Positions 1 to 10,006 are shown, counted from the first letter of the stretch. The stretch is DNA of 64,000 bases from Cloacibacterium rupense (GCF_014645495.1 NZ_BMLV01000002.1:1-64000); one strand, 5' to 3'. Notes: generated by a model from the sequence alone, not told the origin. Made by a program: numbers and translations.

Positions 1-581
1 CCTTTTTACCTTTCAATCCAAATCTTTTGAAAGATTTTTTGTGTTTTATCTCTTTATTTATCTTAATGCTCTGGTTTTTAGAGAGAAAAATTTCGTATTT
101 TTTTGCCTTTATTTTTGAACATTTTTCAAAAATACCACCTGAAAAATCTTTTATATTGTCATATTAATAAAATTAGGGGTTGGGGTTTTCTTTTTTTTTG
201 TTGAAGCACATTATAAATCCAAGCGTTTTTATGGGAGTTTTTGGAAATTTCTTTGGAATGGAAATAAAAAAAACTTTAGTTAAGATGTTTTCTTATGTAA
301 AGCTTATGTCTTTTTGTGATGAAAATTAAATTTGAGCGGGTAGTTGCAGCCCGACCTGAGTGGAGCTCTCCCAAAATGGCGCTGGTTTTTGCTCGGGATT
401 TGGGAAGCGGGAACGGAGGGCGGATGAGCTGCCCTAATAAAAATAAGATTTAGATATGATTTGTGGTAGAAAATTCCCAACAGACTTTTCTAATCAGGTG
501 GGATTTTGTAAATGATTGAATCAGCTATATTAATAAAATAGTGAAAATATATTTTTTGAACTTGAAAAAATGAAATGGCTA
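1..581. other. Non-coding left edge, AT-rich with a GC-rich island
   Basis: No credible gene is visible in this stretch. It is very AT-rich except for the GC-rich island at about 336-424, listed separately. A weak hairpin (20-37) followed by a T-run could be a plus-strand terminator for a gene left of the window. A TAnnTTTG-like -7 box on the minus strand at 127-134 has no matching -33 element and could drive leftward transcription out of the window. Confidence 0.5.
336..424. repeat. GC-rich interspersed repeat-like island
   Basis: An island far richer in G+C than its surroundings. It contains short inverted repeats (CCCAAA/TTTGGG around the centre, AGGGC/GCCCT near the right end) and repeated GCGGG words. 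It has no reading frame of note. Its composition and arrangement resemble the second island at 9919-10006. From memory, similar GC-rich units are frequent between genes in Flavobacterium and Chryseobacterium relatives; this was not checked. Confidence 0.45.
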
Positions 582-938
582 TTATAATAGTCTTTTTATT
601 TTCTTGAAAACATAATACCCTACAAGTACCCCTATGGTGTCTGCTAAGATGTCTAGATTTTCCATACTTCTGCCGAGATGCATTTCGTCTTGTAGAATTT
701 CTGTAAGGAATGCATAGATTAGCATTATATATATATATATGGAAAGATTGGTTTTTGGAAATGCTGATTTATAAGAAAAACCTAAGAATGCAAAAATGGA
801 AAGATGCAATATTTTATCAATTCCGGAAAACATAAACCAGTACTCTTGGTTTTCCACGCCTGGTTTAAGGAGCATATATGTAAGAATTGCCCAATAAATG
901 GGCAATACTATTTTGAATATTTTTGAGATTTTAGCCAA
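582..938 (-). CDS. VanZ family membrane protein
   Basis: A 118-residue protein with three to four hydrophobic segments and the VanZ-like pattern [13 protein letters not shown] and [16 protein letters not shown]. Such small VanZ-like proteins are common in Bacteroidota and their role is unknown; VanZ itself confers low-level teicoplanin resistance in enterococci, but resistance should not be inferred here. The apparent start is a TTG (936-938) overlapping the end of gcvH by 8 bases, so translation is probably coupled. A run of TA dinucleotides (726-740) lies inside the gene and encodes an Ile/Tyr stretch. Position after gcvH matches what I recall of related genomes. Confidence 0.8.
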   Translation of the reverse strand: MAKISKIFKIVLPIYWAILTYMLLKPGVENQEYWFMFSGIDKILHLSIFAFLGFSYKSAFPKTNLSIYIYIMLIYAFLTEILQDEMHLGRSMENLDILADTIGVLVGYYVFKKIKRLL

Positions 939-1308
939 TGAGTTCTTGGTATTGTTCAGCTGTAAGTAGCTCTGATTGATCTGCGTCTGCTGAAATTTCT
1001 AGTTTTATAATCCAGCCTTTTCCGTAAGGGTCTGTATTTACTAGTTCTGGTTCATCTTCTAGAGCTTCGTTAAATTCTATTACTTTACCAGTAACTGGTA
1101 AATAAAGGTCAGATACAGTTTTTACTGCTTCTACACTTCCGAAAACGTCTCCTGCACTTAATTCATCATCTAGAGAATCTACATCTACAAAAACGATATC
1201 TCCTAACTCTCCTTGTGCGAAGTCTGTGATACCAATAGTAGCTACATTATTTTCGATTTTAATCCATTCGTGATCTTTGGTGTACTTAAGTTCTGCTGGT
1301 GTGTTCAT
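931..1308 (-). CDS. gcvH: Glycine cleavage system H protein
   Basis: The 125-residue lipoyl carrier protein of the glycine cleavage complex, which shuttles the aminomethyl group between the P, T and L proteins in the cytoplasm. The length is typical. The lipoylated lysine is Lys63 in [19 protein letters not shown], and the family pattern KYTKDHEW is at the N-terminus. It is transcribed from its own promoter (1328-1358), 13-20 bases upstream of the ATG, and is the first gene of a two-gene unit with vanZ. The other glycine cleavage genes are not in this window. Confidence 0.97.
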   Translation of the reverse strand: MNTPAELKYTKDHEWIKIENNVATIGITDFAQGELGDIVFVDVDSLDDELSAGDVFGSVEAVKTVSDLYLPVTGKVIEFNEALEDEPELVNTDPYGKGWIIKLEISADADQSELLTAEQYQELIG

Positions 1309-1327
1309 TTTAAATTTTATTATTTTC

Positions 1328-1358
1328 CAAAATTACGGAATTTTGATAAAGTTGCAAA
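1328..1358 (-). promoter_or_regulatory. Bacteroidota-type promoter of gcvH-vanZ
   Basis: On the minus strand a TTTG -33 element (complement of 1355-1358) is followed after 19 bases by TAATTTTG (complement of 1328-1335), matching the TAnnTTTG -7 consensus. The expected transcription start is near 1321, leaving a leader of roughly 13 bases before the gcvH ATG. Confidence 0.75.
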
Positions 1359-1379
1359 ATAAAGATTTATTAATAAAAA

Positions 1380-1402
1380 AGAACCGACAGAGTGCCGGTT
1401 CT
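1380..1402 (-). terminator. Terminator after sprA
   Basis: A 7-bp GC-containing stem (1380-1386 with 1396-1402, AGAACCG/CGGTTCT) lies just after the sprA stop codon. On the minus strand it is followed by a T-rich run. It separates sprA from the independently promoted gcvH. Confidence 0.75.
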
Positions 1403-1425
1403 ATACTATATATATAGTGTAATTT

Positions 1426-4400
1426 TTAAAAACCTTGACCACCTCCGAAGTTGAATGTAGCAGTAAGCCCCGCTCTGATGGTTGAAAGTGGAAATGCTGT
1501 AGAGATTTTGTACTTGGTCATCATCTGGTCATAGAAAAACCTTAGATTAAAATTTTGCGAAATATTATAATCTGCAGTTAGCTTAAGACTGAATAATTTT
1601 TGACCTCCTGTGATTTGTGAATCATCTAAAAGGAAATTGCTAATTCTGGTCTGATTATCTCTAAGAGAGAAGTCAGCTCTTATATTAAGGTCACTTTTTA
1701 GATTTTTCTCTTTTCCTTTGAATCTTACTTTTAGTTTTAAATCTTTAAGAATGTAACCAAAACCGACTACATATTCTGAACCTAGATCTTCGGTAAGTGT
1801 AGTATTTACTAAACCTAGGGTGTATAATCTGCTTCTGTTATAGGCAAATTTGAATTGCATATTGTTTCTCATGGTAACATCTGCACCTACAAGTGGTGAA
1901 AACTCTTCTACATAACCTATAGTTGTAAATGTATATGGATTGTAAAAATCTCCGTTTGCATCTTTCCCTGTCAAAGATGGGTCACTAATAGAATTGGTCT
2001 GGTAATTATAATAGTCTACACTTCTCTGAATACCTGTAGCTGTATAAGTAGAGGTATAAGCGTGCAAAACATCAAACTTAGAAAACTTGCTATTGATAAA
2101 AGGAATATTTTTAAGCCCAGAATAGACTACTTTCCAGTTTGGCATTGGGAATTTAGATTTGGTAGGATCATTTTTAGTAGCTGTTTTACCTTCTATTGCT
2201 GCTTGGAAAGCTGGCACCAAAACATAAGCATTCGACTTACTATAACCTTCGGCATAACCATCTGGTCCAATTACACCACCAAATGACTGTGAAATAACTT
2301 TGGTATTCTCTATAATTGTGTTATAAATATCTGCACCATTAGTAAAACTGGTTCCAAAGATAATATTAGAATTGGTAAAAGTTATCAGTTCGCTAGCAAA
2401 AGAGAAATCATTATTAGAGTTCACAAATTTATTAAAGTTATTGTGAATTAAATTTCTAGCATAATTTCTAGTAAAACTTACATCTATTCTAAAATCATTA
2501 ATTGGTTGAATTTGAATGTTTCCATTAAAAGTTTGGTTGGTAAGTTGAGAATAAGCGTCGGTCATTAAATCTGAGCTAGAAATCCAACTGTTCTCTATAG
2601 CATATCGTCTGATATCTGATTGTGAACCTAGTAAAAATCCTATAGTAGGACCACCTATTCCTTGCCCATATCCATAAAAATTAGGAGATGATAAAATGCC
2701 TGGAAGAACAGTACCATTGTTTTCGGTGTAATTAAAATCTACTTGTTTGATTGAAGTAAGTGCGTAGGCAAATGCTTGCAATGGTTTCAATCTATTTTTA
2801 AATGTATAACTTTTGAAATTCTTTTTGTTACCTTTTTTAGCATAAAGTTGTGTATAGGCATTATTAAGAGAATCTATTTCTGCTCTTCTTTTTGACATTA
2901 CTTCGTTTACTTTTTTGAAATAATTAAATTTATTAAAGAAAGAAGTAAAATCTGCACTACCTGTAGCATTGATATTATTGGTATTCTGCGCCATATTCCC
3001 AAGATTATCTGACGGATTAGCTGTAAGAACTGTAGACCGTGCACTCCAATTGTACTGCGTGCCATAACCTACCTCAGCAGTTAAGAAATCTAAATATGGT
3101 AAGTATTCAAATGGAAATTTATAATTCAATTGAATTTTATGATTGTACAATACTGGCCTACCTGCTCTGAAAGGATTTTCGAAAATGGAAGATCTGGAAA
3201 AAGAATTAACATTAAGATTATCATTAAGCGTTCTGGTAGCAGAAGAAATGTCTAATTTCAGAGATTTGGTAAGTGCAAACTGTAAATTATATTGCCAACC
3301 GAAGAAGAAATTTCTATTTCTAATCACATCAAAATCTTGACTAGAATTTCCGTTTAATAATGCATCAATATTTCTAAATTCTAACTCGTTGTAGTTTCTA
3401 TCTAATTCTGTACGGAAAGAAATTCTAGTTGGAATGAGATTGAAATTTACTTCCTTCGCCCATCTTAGATATTTGTAAGATTTGGCAGTGTCACTTACCA
3501 TTTTATTAAATGGTCTCAACACCCAAGGTTTAAAGTTAAAATTATAATCTATATTACCTCTCAGATATTGTCTGAAATTGGTTTTGGTATATATATCTCT
3601 GTAAAAATCATCATTATACACCGCTGTGATAGAGATGTTTTCTACATCATAGAATTTTGGCTTTTTATTAGGGTTGGTTCTTTCTTTTCTCATATTCAGA
3701 ACCCCTAAACTTCTTTGTTGAGTAAAAGTTCTGGCAACTTTTTTCAATTCATCTTTCTTAGGATCTTTACTGAATTCTACATCATCGTTCAGAGGATTGT
3801 ATTTAGGGTCTTCAGTAGTTTGTGAATATGAATAGTTGACTGGAATTTTAAGACCTATTTTCTCTGGAAGAAACTTATCTACATTGACCGTAGTGGTAAT
3901 TCCGAAAGCAGAATTGGTGGTCTGCGCTCTTTCTGATGGTTTTTGATTGATATTCCCGAAACCAATAGTAGAGTAAGCCCCAGAAGCATTCACAACAGCA
4001 AAATCTCCTAAATTAAAATTCAAACTAGCAGTACCTGCATAACCTCCTTTATTTTCTATACCAGAAAGTCTAATTTCGTTTACCCAAAGCACTACATCTT
4101 TAGAAGATGCTGAATTATTTCTCACCCCAATCATTATGGTAGAAACGTTTCCTAGACTTGGTCTACCTTTTACATATATTTTTTTATCTGCATCACCATA
4201 AACTGTATCTTCATAACGAGTATCAATAGGTACTCCAGATTCATCTTTTCTCAGTTTAGCATCTACAAAATTCTGAACGGCAAGATTAACTGTATTTTCA
4301 GTTGGCCAAATATCTAATGGTGAAGTAGAAGTAGCATTGGTATACTTCAAAGAAGATTCGTATTCGTAGTAATTATCTGTAGCATCACTACCAAAACGGA

Positions 4401-7400
4401 TGAAGAATTTAGCGTCTTTGTCTACTACAGAAGACATATTGTTTTTCATATCTTCAGCGTGTACAAACAATTCTAGGTTTTGGAATCTTCTCATGTCCAA
4501 AGCCACATTTTTGAAAACTCCTCTGGCCTCGTTTTTGAAATCTTTAGCTCTTAAATAGAGAGAAGCTTCATTTTGTCTTTGTGCTCCTGCATTACCACTC
4601 AGTACTTGTCTATCAATTCCCGGAGGCAAAACATAAGGTGGTTTTCCTAATGCGTTTTCTTCTATATTTACGCTTCCCACTTCAAAATCTGCATTATCTA
4701 CAGTACCTACTCCTTCAGAAGTACCAGGAACTGAATTAGAAAATACTTGTTTGGTGTATTTTCTCCAATCACTTCTTACCAAATCAAAAGTCCCGAAACG
4801 AATGGTAGAAGTATTGTCAAAGCCTGCAAGCATTAATCTAGAAAAACGCACATTATTAAGAATCTGTGCTGCGTCTGTTGCGTTGGTTTCAGTAGAATAA
4901 TCATAATTAGCTACAGGAATTCTGAATAAGTACCATTTGTTTTTAGAAGTTTGTCCGTTTTGGAATTTGACGGTGACTTCCTTCATATCAACGATATTAT
5001 TTCTACCAACTGCTAAATCTGACTGTAATAAACTAATATTATACTGATTATAGTTTTCTGTTTGGTCTAAATTCAAATCTTTATTTACATCTTCTGCATC
5101 TGGAGTTTGTGATGCCACCTCCAGAGAATTTGATTTAGAGTTACCATCTGGATTTCTGAAATATCGATATCTTTCTTGCAATGAAGAAGCCAAAGCACCT
5201 TGGAACTGGTCTGAAAGATAAAACATGAAATTATCCGAAGCTGGGTCTGGTGCATTGGTCACTGGATTGATAAAATTAGTCCCGAATTTGGTAACCTCAG
5301 CATCGTCATCTAAACCATCAAAACCTACATCTTGTGCAGTTCTTTCTTCGTTTTCTGTAGAGAAAGCATACAAAACCGGAAATTGCTCAGGTTGCACCCC
5401 TAGGTTGGTGGTAGAAGTTTTGGCAGGTATATTAGGTATAGGTAGACCATTTTCGTATTGTAATTTACCATCTTTTAAGATATCTTCAGAAACGTTTCCT
5501 AATTGCAATAATAGTCTTGGATTAGTACCAATAGGTTTTCCATCTGCATAGGGGTCCATCATCCAAAATTCTACATATTCTATATTTGAGTTGACAAAAT
5601 TAGAAACAGAAATAGCTCTCATAAGTCCCGCCCATCTTTGATTGGCAGCTTCATTTAATTGATTAAAATTGTATGGCCCTCTTTCTTTAGGGTAATAAGT
5701 AATATCAAAAGTATTAGAAAAAAGTTGTTCACCCGCTACAAAATCTCTGTTATTGAATAGTTCAGACATTTGCACTCTTCTAGAGGCGTGATTAGAGAGG
5801 GCATCTGCATTAATTCCATTCGGTGCTTTACCTCCTACACCGTAGAATCTTGGGTCTATGGTATACCAAGAAAGTAAACCTCTTCCGTTACCATTATTAA
5901 TATCATTTGGATTGCTATTTCCAAAAATTGGGTCATTACTATTTTCTGGTTTAGAAGCAAGAGACCACATTGCAGGCTCTTTTAGGGAAATTTTAGATGC
6001 ACTTTGTTCGAAATCATCTATGTAAGACTGGTCATTTATCCCTTTATTTTGCCCTGGAATGAGATAAGCTCCTTCCATTTTAAAATTAATATTTGAAGGC
6101 GCTTCTGTATTTACAAAAGGAATTTTATCTGTTATTCTGGTTAAAAACTGCGACTGATTGTTGTACATTAAATTGAAACCAGCCATTGTATTGTTAACAG
6201 ATTCTTGTCCCATTTGCACTTTTTGAGTAAGAGGTCTTTCAGAGTAATTAATTACAGAGATTCCTGCAGTTAAGTTATCGCTGAATTTTCTCTCTAAATT
6301 CAGTCCCATAAAAGTTTTACGCTGGGTATTGAAGGTCAATTGGTTTTCTAAGCTTACATTAATGGCTTGCCCAGATTGTTTTACCATTTCGTTAATAATG
6401 GTTACTTGCCCTAGCATATAATCTACGGTATAGTCTACACCTTCTGTAAGCAAAACGCCATTAGCGGTTACTTTTACAGAACCTTTGGGAACATTGATGG
6501 CACCTAGAGAAATACCCGTTCCCTGTGCACCTTTGTATCGACCTTCTAAACTATATCTTAAAGCCAAATTATTTTGAGAGGCCACTTGTTTCTGCTGAGT
6601 GTATAAATCTTCAAAAACAAATTGAGGATTGTTACTTCCCAAAACACTTTGTAAATAACTACCAAAAGGTTGTGCTTTGGTAAAAATCACCCTTCCGTTT
6701 TGTGCATCAGCAGTAATACCAGGCACAAAATCAAATAATCCATCGCCAGTAGTTCCGTTTCCGTTTTGTTGGCTGTCATTATTCACATTTAACCTATCCC
6801 AATTCAGTAATTTCAATAAATTAATATCCGAAACTGATGTTCCTGGCAAGTAATTTACTTTTCCATTCTGAGGGTCTTTGTATAAAACATTCAGTAAAAA
6901 ATTTTGAGGATCTATTTGATTGGCATTGAGAGAATACACGTTTTTCATCATCAAGTTCCACATAGGAGATGATGTTTTTACTAAAACGTTTGGTTTTAAA
7001 AGTTTGGTAATTATTACAGGACTTTCTTCAGAAAACTCTCCCACTTTATATACTTTACTATCTCCCGAAAGGGTGTAAGAAAATGAAACGGCCAACAATT
7101 GCTCATCATTTAGCCTTTGATTAAGGGAAATGTAACCCAACTGAGGATTAAAATTATATTCAGATGCATTTAATCTTTTTGCTCTGCTATGAAACACAAA
7201 ATGCTCACCAGCTTGGTAAGGAGTATTGCCACTTACGGTTGGCAAACTATTTCCGTTTACGGCATTGTATGGATCTACCCTCACATTCGGGAGTGATGAA
7301 ATTGCAGAATACACTCCACTTTGAGAGTTGTCTGGTGTACCAGATGAGCCTTCACCTAAATCTCTAATTCCTAATATATTTTTTTGTTCTTGAAGATTAC

Positions 7401-8463
7401 CAGCACCTTGATTCAATACCCAAACTTCTAATCTCATGATTGATATTCTAGAATTAATAAGAGGATAATTGAGTAAAGCCCCATCATAATTGTTTAAGAA
7501 ATATTGACCTAAAAAATAATGCTGGTTGTCTTCATAATCTATAGCATTTACTTTAAAAGTTTGCATTACGCCACCACCTTGTACTACTACATTTCTGGCT
7601 TCGCCTTGTTGCTGAGAAAAAACTACGGTACCATACGTTTTCCCCAATTGAAACTCGGTTTTAAGACCAAAAAGAGACTCAGAACCTCTGATTAAATTAG
7701 TAGAAAGCGGCATGTTGACATTACCAAATTCTACTCTTTTTATGATTTTGTCTTCGCCACCTTTATTGAAATCTTTAACTTCGCCTAGTGCTTTATTTTG
7801 TAGATCTTTCCAAGTGCCTTTGGCTTGCCAAACGAGATTCATTCTATTCTCAAAAGCGAAACCACTTTGGGTATCATAATTGGCTTTTAGCTGAAGATTT
7901 TCCCCTACTTTTCCAGTTAATCCTAACTGTATTCTTTGCTGAATATTAATGGCAAAATTGGTTCTATTCTGAGGTAAGATTAATGGATTATCAATTTTTT
8001 GATACAAACCTCCCAAATCAAAACTGGCAAAACCGTTCGGGATAATTTCGATTTTATTGCTACCAAAAATAGTTTCGAAAATTTTATTTCTTACCATAAT
8101 TGCAGGAATCAAGCCTTTCTTTTCGGCTTCCTTCTTATCTTCTTTGTAGAGGTTGGTTCCAGCTAATTTTTTTTGGTAATAATTGGTAAGTTGTTTATTA
8201 AGAAAATAGTCTGAATATTCTTTGGGTGATAAAACAATTGGCGCTCCTACTACCGTATTCCCTATTTTTGGATAGAGATAATACATTCCTGTTTTAATGT
8301 CATAAAATGGTTCGTATTTGGTAGGATTAGGTAGAGAATAATCTTTCCTAATGGATATATTGGCGGTATCAGCAGGCTTTTGTTGTGCAAAAACCATTGC
8401 CGAAAAACACATAAAAAAGAATATGAAATAGTTATGATTGAATAGTGGAAAATTGTTCTTCAC
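1426..8463 (-). CDS. sprA: T9SS outer-membrane translocon protein SprA (Sov)
   Basis: A 2345-residue protein, close to the size of known SprA/Sov proteins (about 2400). SprA forms the very large beta-barrel through which type IX secretion substrates cross the outer membrane. An N-terminal signal sequence is followed by AQQKPAD. The body is rich in alternating aromatic/polar strands and contains gliding-motility SprA patterns such as DYMLGQVTIINE and SYIDDFEQSASKI. It ends in a beta-strand with GGGQGF. The start is GTG at 8463; an internal ATG at 8412 would cut most of the signal peptide. It lies 15 bases after ruvA, so the two are cotranscribed, and a terminator follows. A T9SS client is present at 34910-36916. 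Confidence 0.97.
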   Translation of the reverse strand: MKNNFPLFNHNYFIFFFMCFSAMVFAQQKPADTANISIRKDYSLPNPTKYEPFYDIKTGMYYLYPKIGNTVVGAPIVLSPKEYSDYFLNKQLTNYYQKKLAGTNLYKEDKKEAEKKGLIPAIMVRNKIFETIFGSNKIEIIPNGFASFDLGGLYQKIDNPLILPQNRTNFAINIQQRIQLGLTGKVGENLQLKANYDTQSGFAFENRMNLVWQAKGTWKDLQNKALGEVKDFNKGGEDKIIKRVEFGNVNMPLSTNLIRGSESLFGLKTEFQLGKTYGTVVFSQQQGEARNVVVQGGGVMQTFKVNAIDYEDNQHYFLGQYFLNNYDGALLNYPLINSRISIMRLEVWVLNQGAGNLQEQKNILGIRDLGEGSSGTPDNSQSGVYSAISSLPNVRVDPYNAVNGNSLPTVSGNTPYQAGEHFVFHSRAKRLNASEYNFNPQLGYISLNQRLNDEQLLAVSFSYTLSGDSKVYKVGEFSEESPVIITKLLKPNVLVKTSSPMWNLMMKNVYSLNANQIDPQNFLLNVLYKDPQNGKVNYLPGTSVSDINLLKLLNWDRLNVNNDSQQNGNGTTGDGLFDFVPGITADAQNGRVIFTKAQPFGSYLQSVLGSNNPQFVFEDLYTQQKQVASQNNLALRYSLEGRYKGAQGTGISLGAINVPKGSVKVTANGVLLTEGVDYTVDYMLGQVTIINEMVKQSGQAINVSLENQLTFNTQRKTFMGLNLERKFSDNLTAGISVINYSERPLTQKVQMGQESVNNTMAGFNLMYNNQSQFLTRITDKIPFVNTEAPSNINFKMEGAYLIPGQNKGINDQSYIDDFEQSASKISLKEPAMWSLASKPENSNDPIFGNSNPNDINNGNGRGLLSWYTIDPRFYGVGGKAPNGINADALSNHASRRVQMSELFNNRDFVAGEQLFSNTFDITYYPKERGPYNFNQLNEAANQRWAGLMRAISVSNFVNSNIEYVEFWMMDPYADGKPIGTNPRLLLQLGNVSEDILKDGKLQYENGLPIPNIPAKTSTTNLGVQPEQFPVLYAFSTENEERTAQDVGFDGLDDDAEVTKFGTNFINPVTNAPDPASDNFMFYLSDQFQGALASSLQERYRYFRNPDGNSKSNSLEVASQTPDAEDVNKDLNLDQTENYNQYNISLLQSDLAVGRNNIVDMKEVTVKFQNGQTSKNKWYLFRIPVANYDYSTETNATDAAQILNNVRFSRLMLAGFDNTSTIRFGTFDLVRSDWRKYTKQVFSNSVPGTSEGVGTVDNADFEVGSVNIEENALGKPPYVLPPGIDRQVLSGNAGAQRQNEASLYLRAKDFKNEARGVFKNVALDMRRFQNLELFVHAEDMKNNMSSVVDKDAKFFIRFGSDATDNYYEYESSLKYTNATSTSPLDIWPTENTVNLAVQNFVDAKLRKDESGVPIDTRYEDTVYGDADKKIYVKGRPSLGNVSTIMIGVRNNSASSKDVVLWVNEIRLSGIENKGGYAGTASLNFNLGDFAVVNASGAYSTIGFGNINQKPSERAQTTNSAFGITTTVNVDKFLPEKIGLKIPVNYSYSQTTEDPKYNPLNDDVEFSKDPKKDELKKVARTFTQQRSLGVLNMRKERTNPNKKPKFYDVENISITAVYNDDFYRDIYTKTNFRQYLRGNIDYNFNFKPWVLRPFNKMVSDTAKSYKYLRWAKEVNFNLIPTRISFRTELDRNYNELEFRNIDALLNGNSSQDFDVIRNRNFFFGWQYNLQFALTKSLKLDISSATRTLNDNLNVNSFSRSSIFENPFRAGRPVLYNHKIQLNYKFPFEYLPYLDFLTAEVGYGTQYNWSARSTVLTANPSDNLGNMAQNTNNINATGSADFTSFFNKFNYFKKVNEVMSKRRAEIDSLNNAYTQLYAKKGNKKNFKSYTFKNRLKPLQAFAYALTSIKQVDFNYTENNGTVLPGILSSPNFYGYGQGIGGPTIGFLLGSQSDIRRYAIENSWISSSDLMTDAYSQLTNQTFNGNIQIQPINDFRIDVSFTRNYARNLIHNNFNKFVNSNNDFSFASELITFTNSNIIFGTSFTNGADIYNTIIENTKVISQSFGGVIGPDGYAEGYSKSNAYVLVPAFQAAIEGKTATKNDPTKSKFPMPNWKVVYSGLKNIPFINSKFSKFDVLHAYTSTYTATGIQRSVDYYNYQTNSISDPSLTGKDANGDFYNPYTFTTIGYVEEFSPLVGADVTMRNNMQFKFAYNRSRLYTLGLVNTTLTEDLGSEYVVGFGYILKDLKLKVRFKGKEKNLKSDLNIRADFSLRDNQTRISNFLLDDSQITGGQKLFSLKLTADYNISQNFNLRFFYDQMMTKYKISTAFPLSTIRAGLTATFNFGGGQGF

Positions 8464-8478
8464 TTGTGTTTTTTATAG

Positions 8479-9063
8479 TTATAAATTTTTTAAAATCTGT
8501 TTCACCAAATCTTCGGTTTGGATGTCTGGATTTTGTTTTAGAATTCTATCGGCAATTTTCTCACACATTTTTCTCGAAATGCCCAAAACTTCTAAAGCAG
8601 ATAACGATTCTTCTCTCACTTTATTATCTACAAACGCAGAAATATTTTCATCAGAAGTCCCGAATTTCAATACTTTATCTTTTAAATCTACAATAATTCT
8701 CTCGGCAGTTTTAGCCCCCACCCCTTTTACTTTTTGTAATAAAGCACTGTTTTTATTGAGGATAGCGTGGGCAATGTCTTTTAAATCTAATGAAGAGAGC
8801 AGAATAAGCGCCGAAACAGCTCCTACGCCATTTACAGAAATGAGCAGATTAAACATTTCTTTTTCTTCTTTGGTATGAAACCCGAAAAGCAGATGTGCAT
8901 CTTCTCTGATAATTTGTTGAGTAAAAATGAACGTTTCTTTACCCAAAGTTAATTTATTAGAAGTTTGAAGGCTAATCCCAACATAATATCCTACACCGTT
9001 TACATCTAATATCGCATAAGTAGGGGTAAGCTCTTGAACAATTCCTTTTAAGAAAAAAATCAT
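8479..9063 (-). CDS. ruvA: Holliday junction branch migration protein RuvA
   Basis: A 194-residue DNA-binding subunit of the RuvAB branch-migration complex. Visible are the N-terminal OB-fold region (ILDVNGVGYYVGIS), the two helix-hairpin-helix segments (LLISVNGVGAVSAL and KVKGVGAKTAERIIVDLKDK) and the C-terminal three-helix domain that contacts RuvB (SALEVLGISR). The ATG at 9063 follows a TAATTTTG promoter box by a short leader. sprA follows 15 bases later, the conserved flavobacterial pairing. Confidence 0.97.
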   Translation of the reverse strand: MIFFLKGIVQELTPTYAILDVNGVGYYVGISLQTSNKLTLGKETFIFTQQIIREDAHLLFGFHTKEEKEMFNLLISVNGVGAVSALILLSSLDLKDIAHAILNKNSALLQKVKGVGAKTAERIIVDLKDKVLKFGTSDENISAFVDNKVREESLSALEVLGISRKMCEKIADRILKQNPDIQTEDLVKQILKNL

Positions 9064-9085
9064 TTATTAAAATTTTGTTAAAAAG

Positions 9086-9093
9086 CAAAATTA
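9086..9093 (-). promoter_or_regulatory. -7 box of the ruvA-sprA promoter
   Basis: The complement reads TAATTTTG, an exact TAnnTTTG match, placing the transcription start near 9079 and a leader of about 16 bases. The nearest TTG-like -33 word (complement of 9119-9121) is 25 bases away, slightly long, and lies inside the preceding terminator stem. Confidence 0.55.
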
Positions 9094-9115
9094 CTCATTT
9101 ATCTATTAATAAGAA

Positions 9116-9151
9116 AATCAAAACCTTCCGAATGTTCAGAAGGTTTTGATT
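9116..9151 (-). terminator. Terminator at the end of the glycan-utilisation locus
   Basis: A perfect 13-bp stem (9116-9128 with 9139-9151, AATCAAAACCTTC/GAAGGTTTTGATT) with a 10-base loop. On the minus strand it runs into TTTTCTTATT. It lies just after the esterase gene and insulates ruvA from the locus. Confidence 0.85.
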
Positions 9152-9174
9152 TTCTATTTTTTCTATGATATTTT

Positions 9175-9858
9175 CTATTTTTTAAGCGAAAGCATCCACT
9201 CATAAAAAGCAGGATTAGAATAAGTAGAATCCCAAGAATTGTGATTATCATTCGGGAAGATAATTAATTCTGCTTTGGGATTAATGGGGTGAACTTGCAT
9301 CCAAAAATTAAATGCATTTTCTGGCAAAACCACATCATCCATTCCGCCGTGGTAGATTTTGAGGTTCATCTCTTTATAATTGTGAATATTGGCCAACATT
9401 ACTCTATCAGTAGGTGCGCAAACAGATGCTACAGCAGCAAACATTTCGGGATGCTCACCTGCTAGTTTAAGAGTGCCCCAACCTCCCATAGATAAACCTG
9501 TAAGGTAAATTCTAGATGCGTCTATTTTGTATTTCTGTACAATTTCTTGAATCAAAAAATAAATGGCTTGCGTATCCCACCAAGTATTTTCTGGGCATTG
9601 AGGCGCAAGAATAGCCACTGGTTCTTTGATTAAATTTTTATACGTAAATGGGCTGTGTGCTTTTACCATTTCTAGATTGTTTCCTCTCTCGCCAGAGCCA
9701 TGAAGAAATACAATGAGCGGAACTTTGCCTTTTACATTCTGAGGATAATCTAAAACGTAAGAGATGTTTTTCTCTACTTTTATTTCTTTTTTGAATTCAG
9801 CTTTTACTTCTTGTGCATTGTATAGGAATGGAAGAAGTAGTAAAAATAAATATTTCAT
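9175..9858 (-). CDS. Secreted alpha/beta-hydrolase (esterase/dienelactone-hydrolase type)
   Basis: A 227-residue protein with a signal peptide ending near LLPFLYNAQ, so periplasmic or exported. The alpha/beta-hydrolase triad is recognisable: FLHGSGERG forms the oxyanion region, Ser123 is in GLSMGGWG, Asp174 or Asp175 is in YHGGMDDVV, and His206 is in NDNHNSWD. Such proteins are annotated as prolyl-oligopeptidase-like or carbohydrate-esterase-like enzymes in Bacteroidota glycan loci. As the last gene of the locus it may remove acyl substituents from the glycan, for example succinyl groups. That is inference; the sequence does not fix the substrate. Confidence 0.8.
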   Translation of the reverse strand: MKYLFLLLLPFLYNAQEVKAEFKKEIKVEKNISYVLDYPQNVKGKVPLIVFLHGSGERGNNLEMVKAHSPFTYKNLIKEPVAILAPQCPENTWWDTQAIYFLIQEIVQKYKIDASRIYLTGLSMGGWGTLKLAGEHPEMFAAVASVCAPTDRVMLANIHNYKEMNLKIYHGGMDDVVLPENAFNFWMQVHPINPKAELIIFPNDNHNSWDSTYSNPAFYEWMLSLKK

Positions 9859-9918
9859 TTTATTAAATTTTCTTGAATTAAACTTGGCTTGAATCTCAAT
9901 TTAGCAATAATCGTTTCA

Positions 9919-10006
9919 TAGCCCCGATTGCAGCGGTTACCCCGCAACAAGCCTTGGGCTGAGCCTTGGCGTGAGGAGTATGAGCGGAAAGCGGGAAATA
10001 GCTCCT
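9919..10006. repeat. GC-rich interspersed repeat-like island
   Basis: The GC-rich stretch occupies most of the gap between the esterase and the first GH144 gene. It carries direct repeats GCCTTGG (twice) and AGCGG (twice), starts with TAGCCCCGATTGCAGCGG and ends AAATAGCTCCTAA. I recall similarly bounded units between genes in many flavobacteria. It could form a strong RNA secondary structure that stabilises or terminates upstream mRNA. Function unproven. Confidence 0.5.

Noticed and set aside
8438-8878. Plus-strand frame opposite ruvA
   Set aside because: It is the mirror of ruvA, has no family pattern and no promoter.
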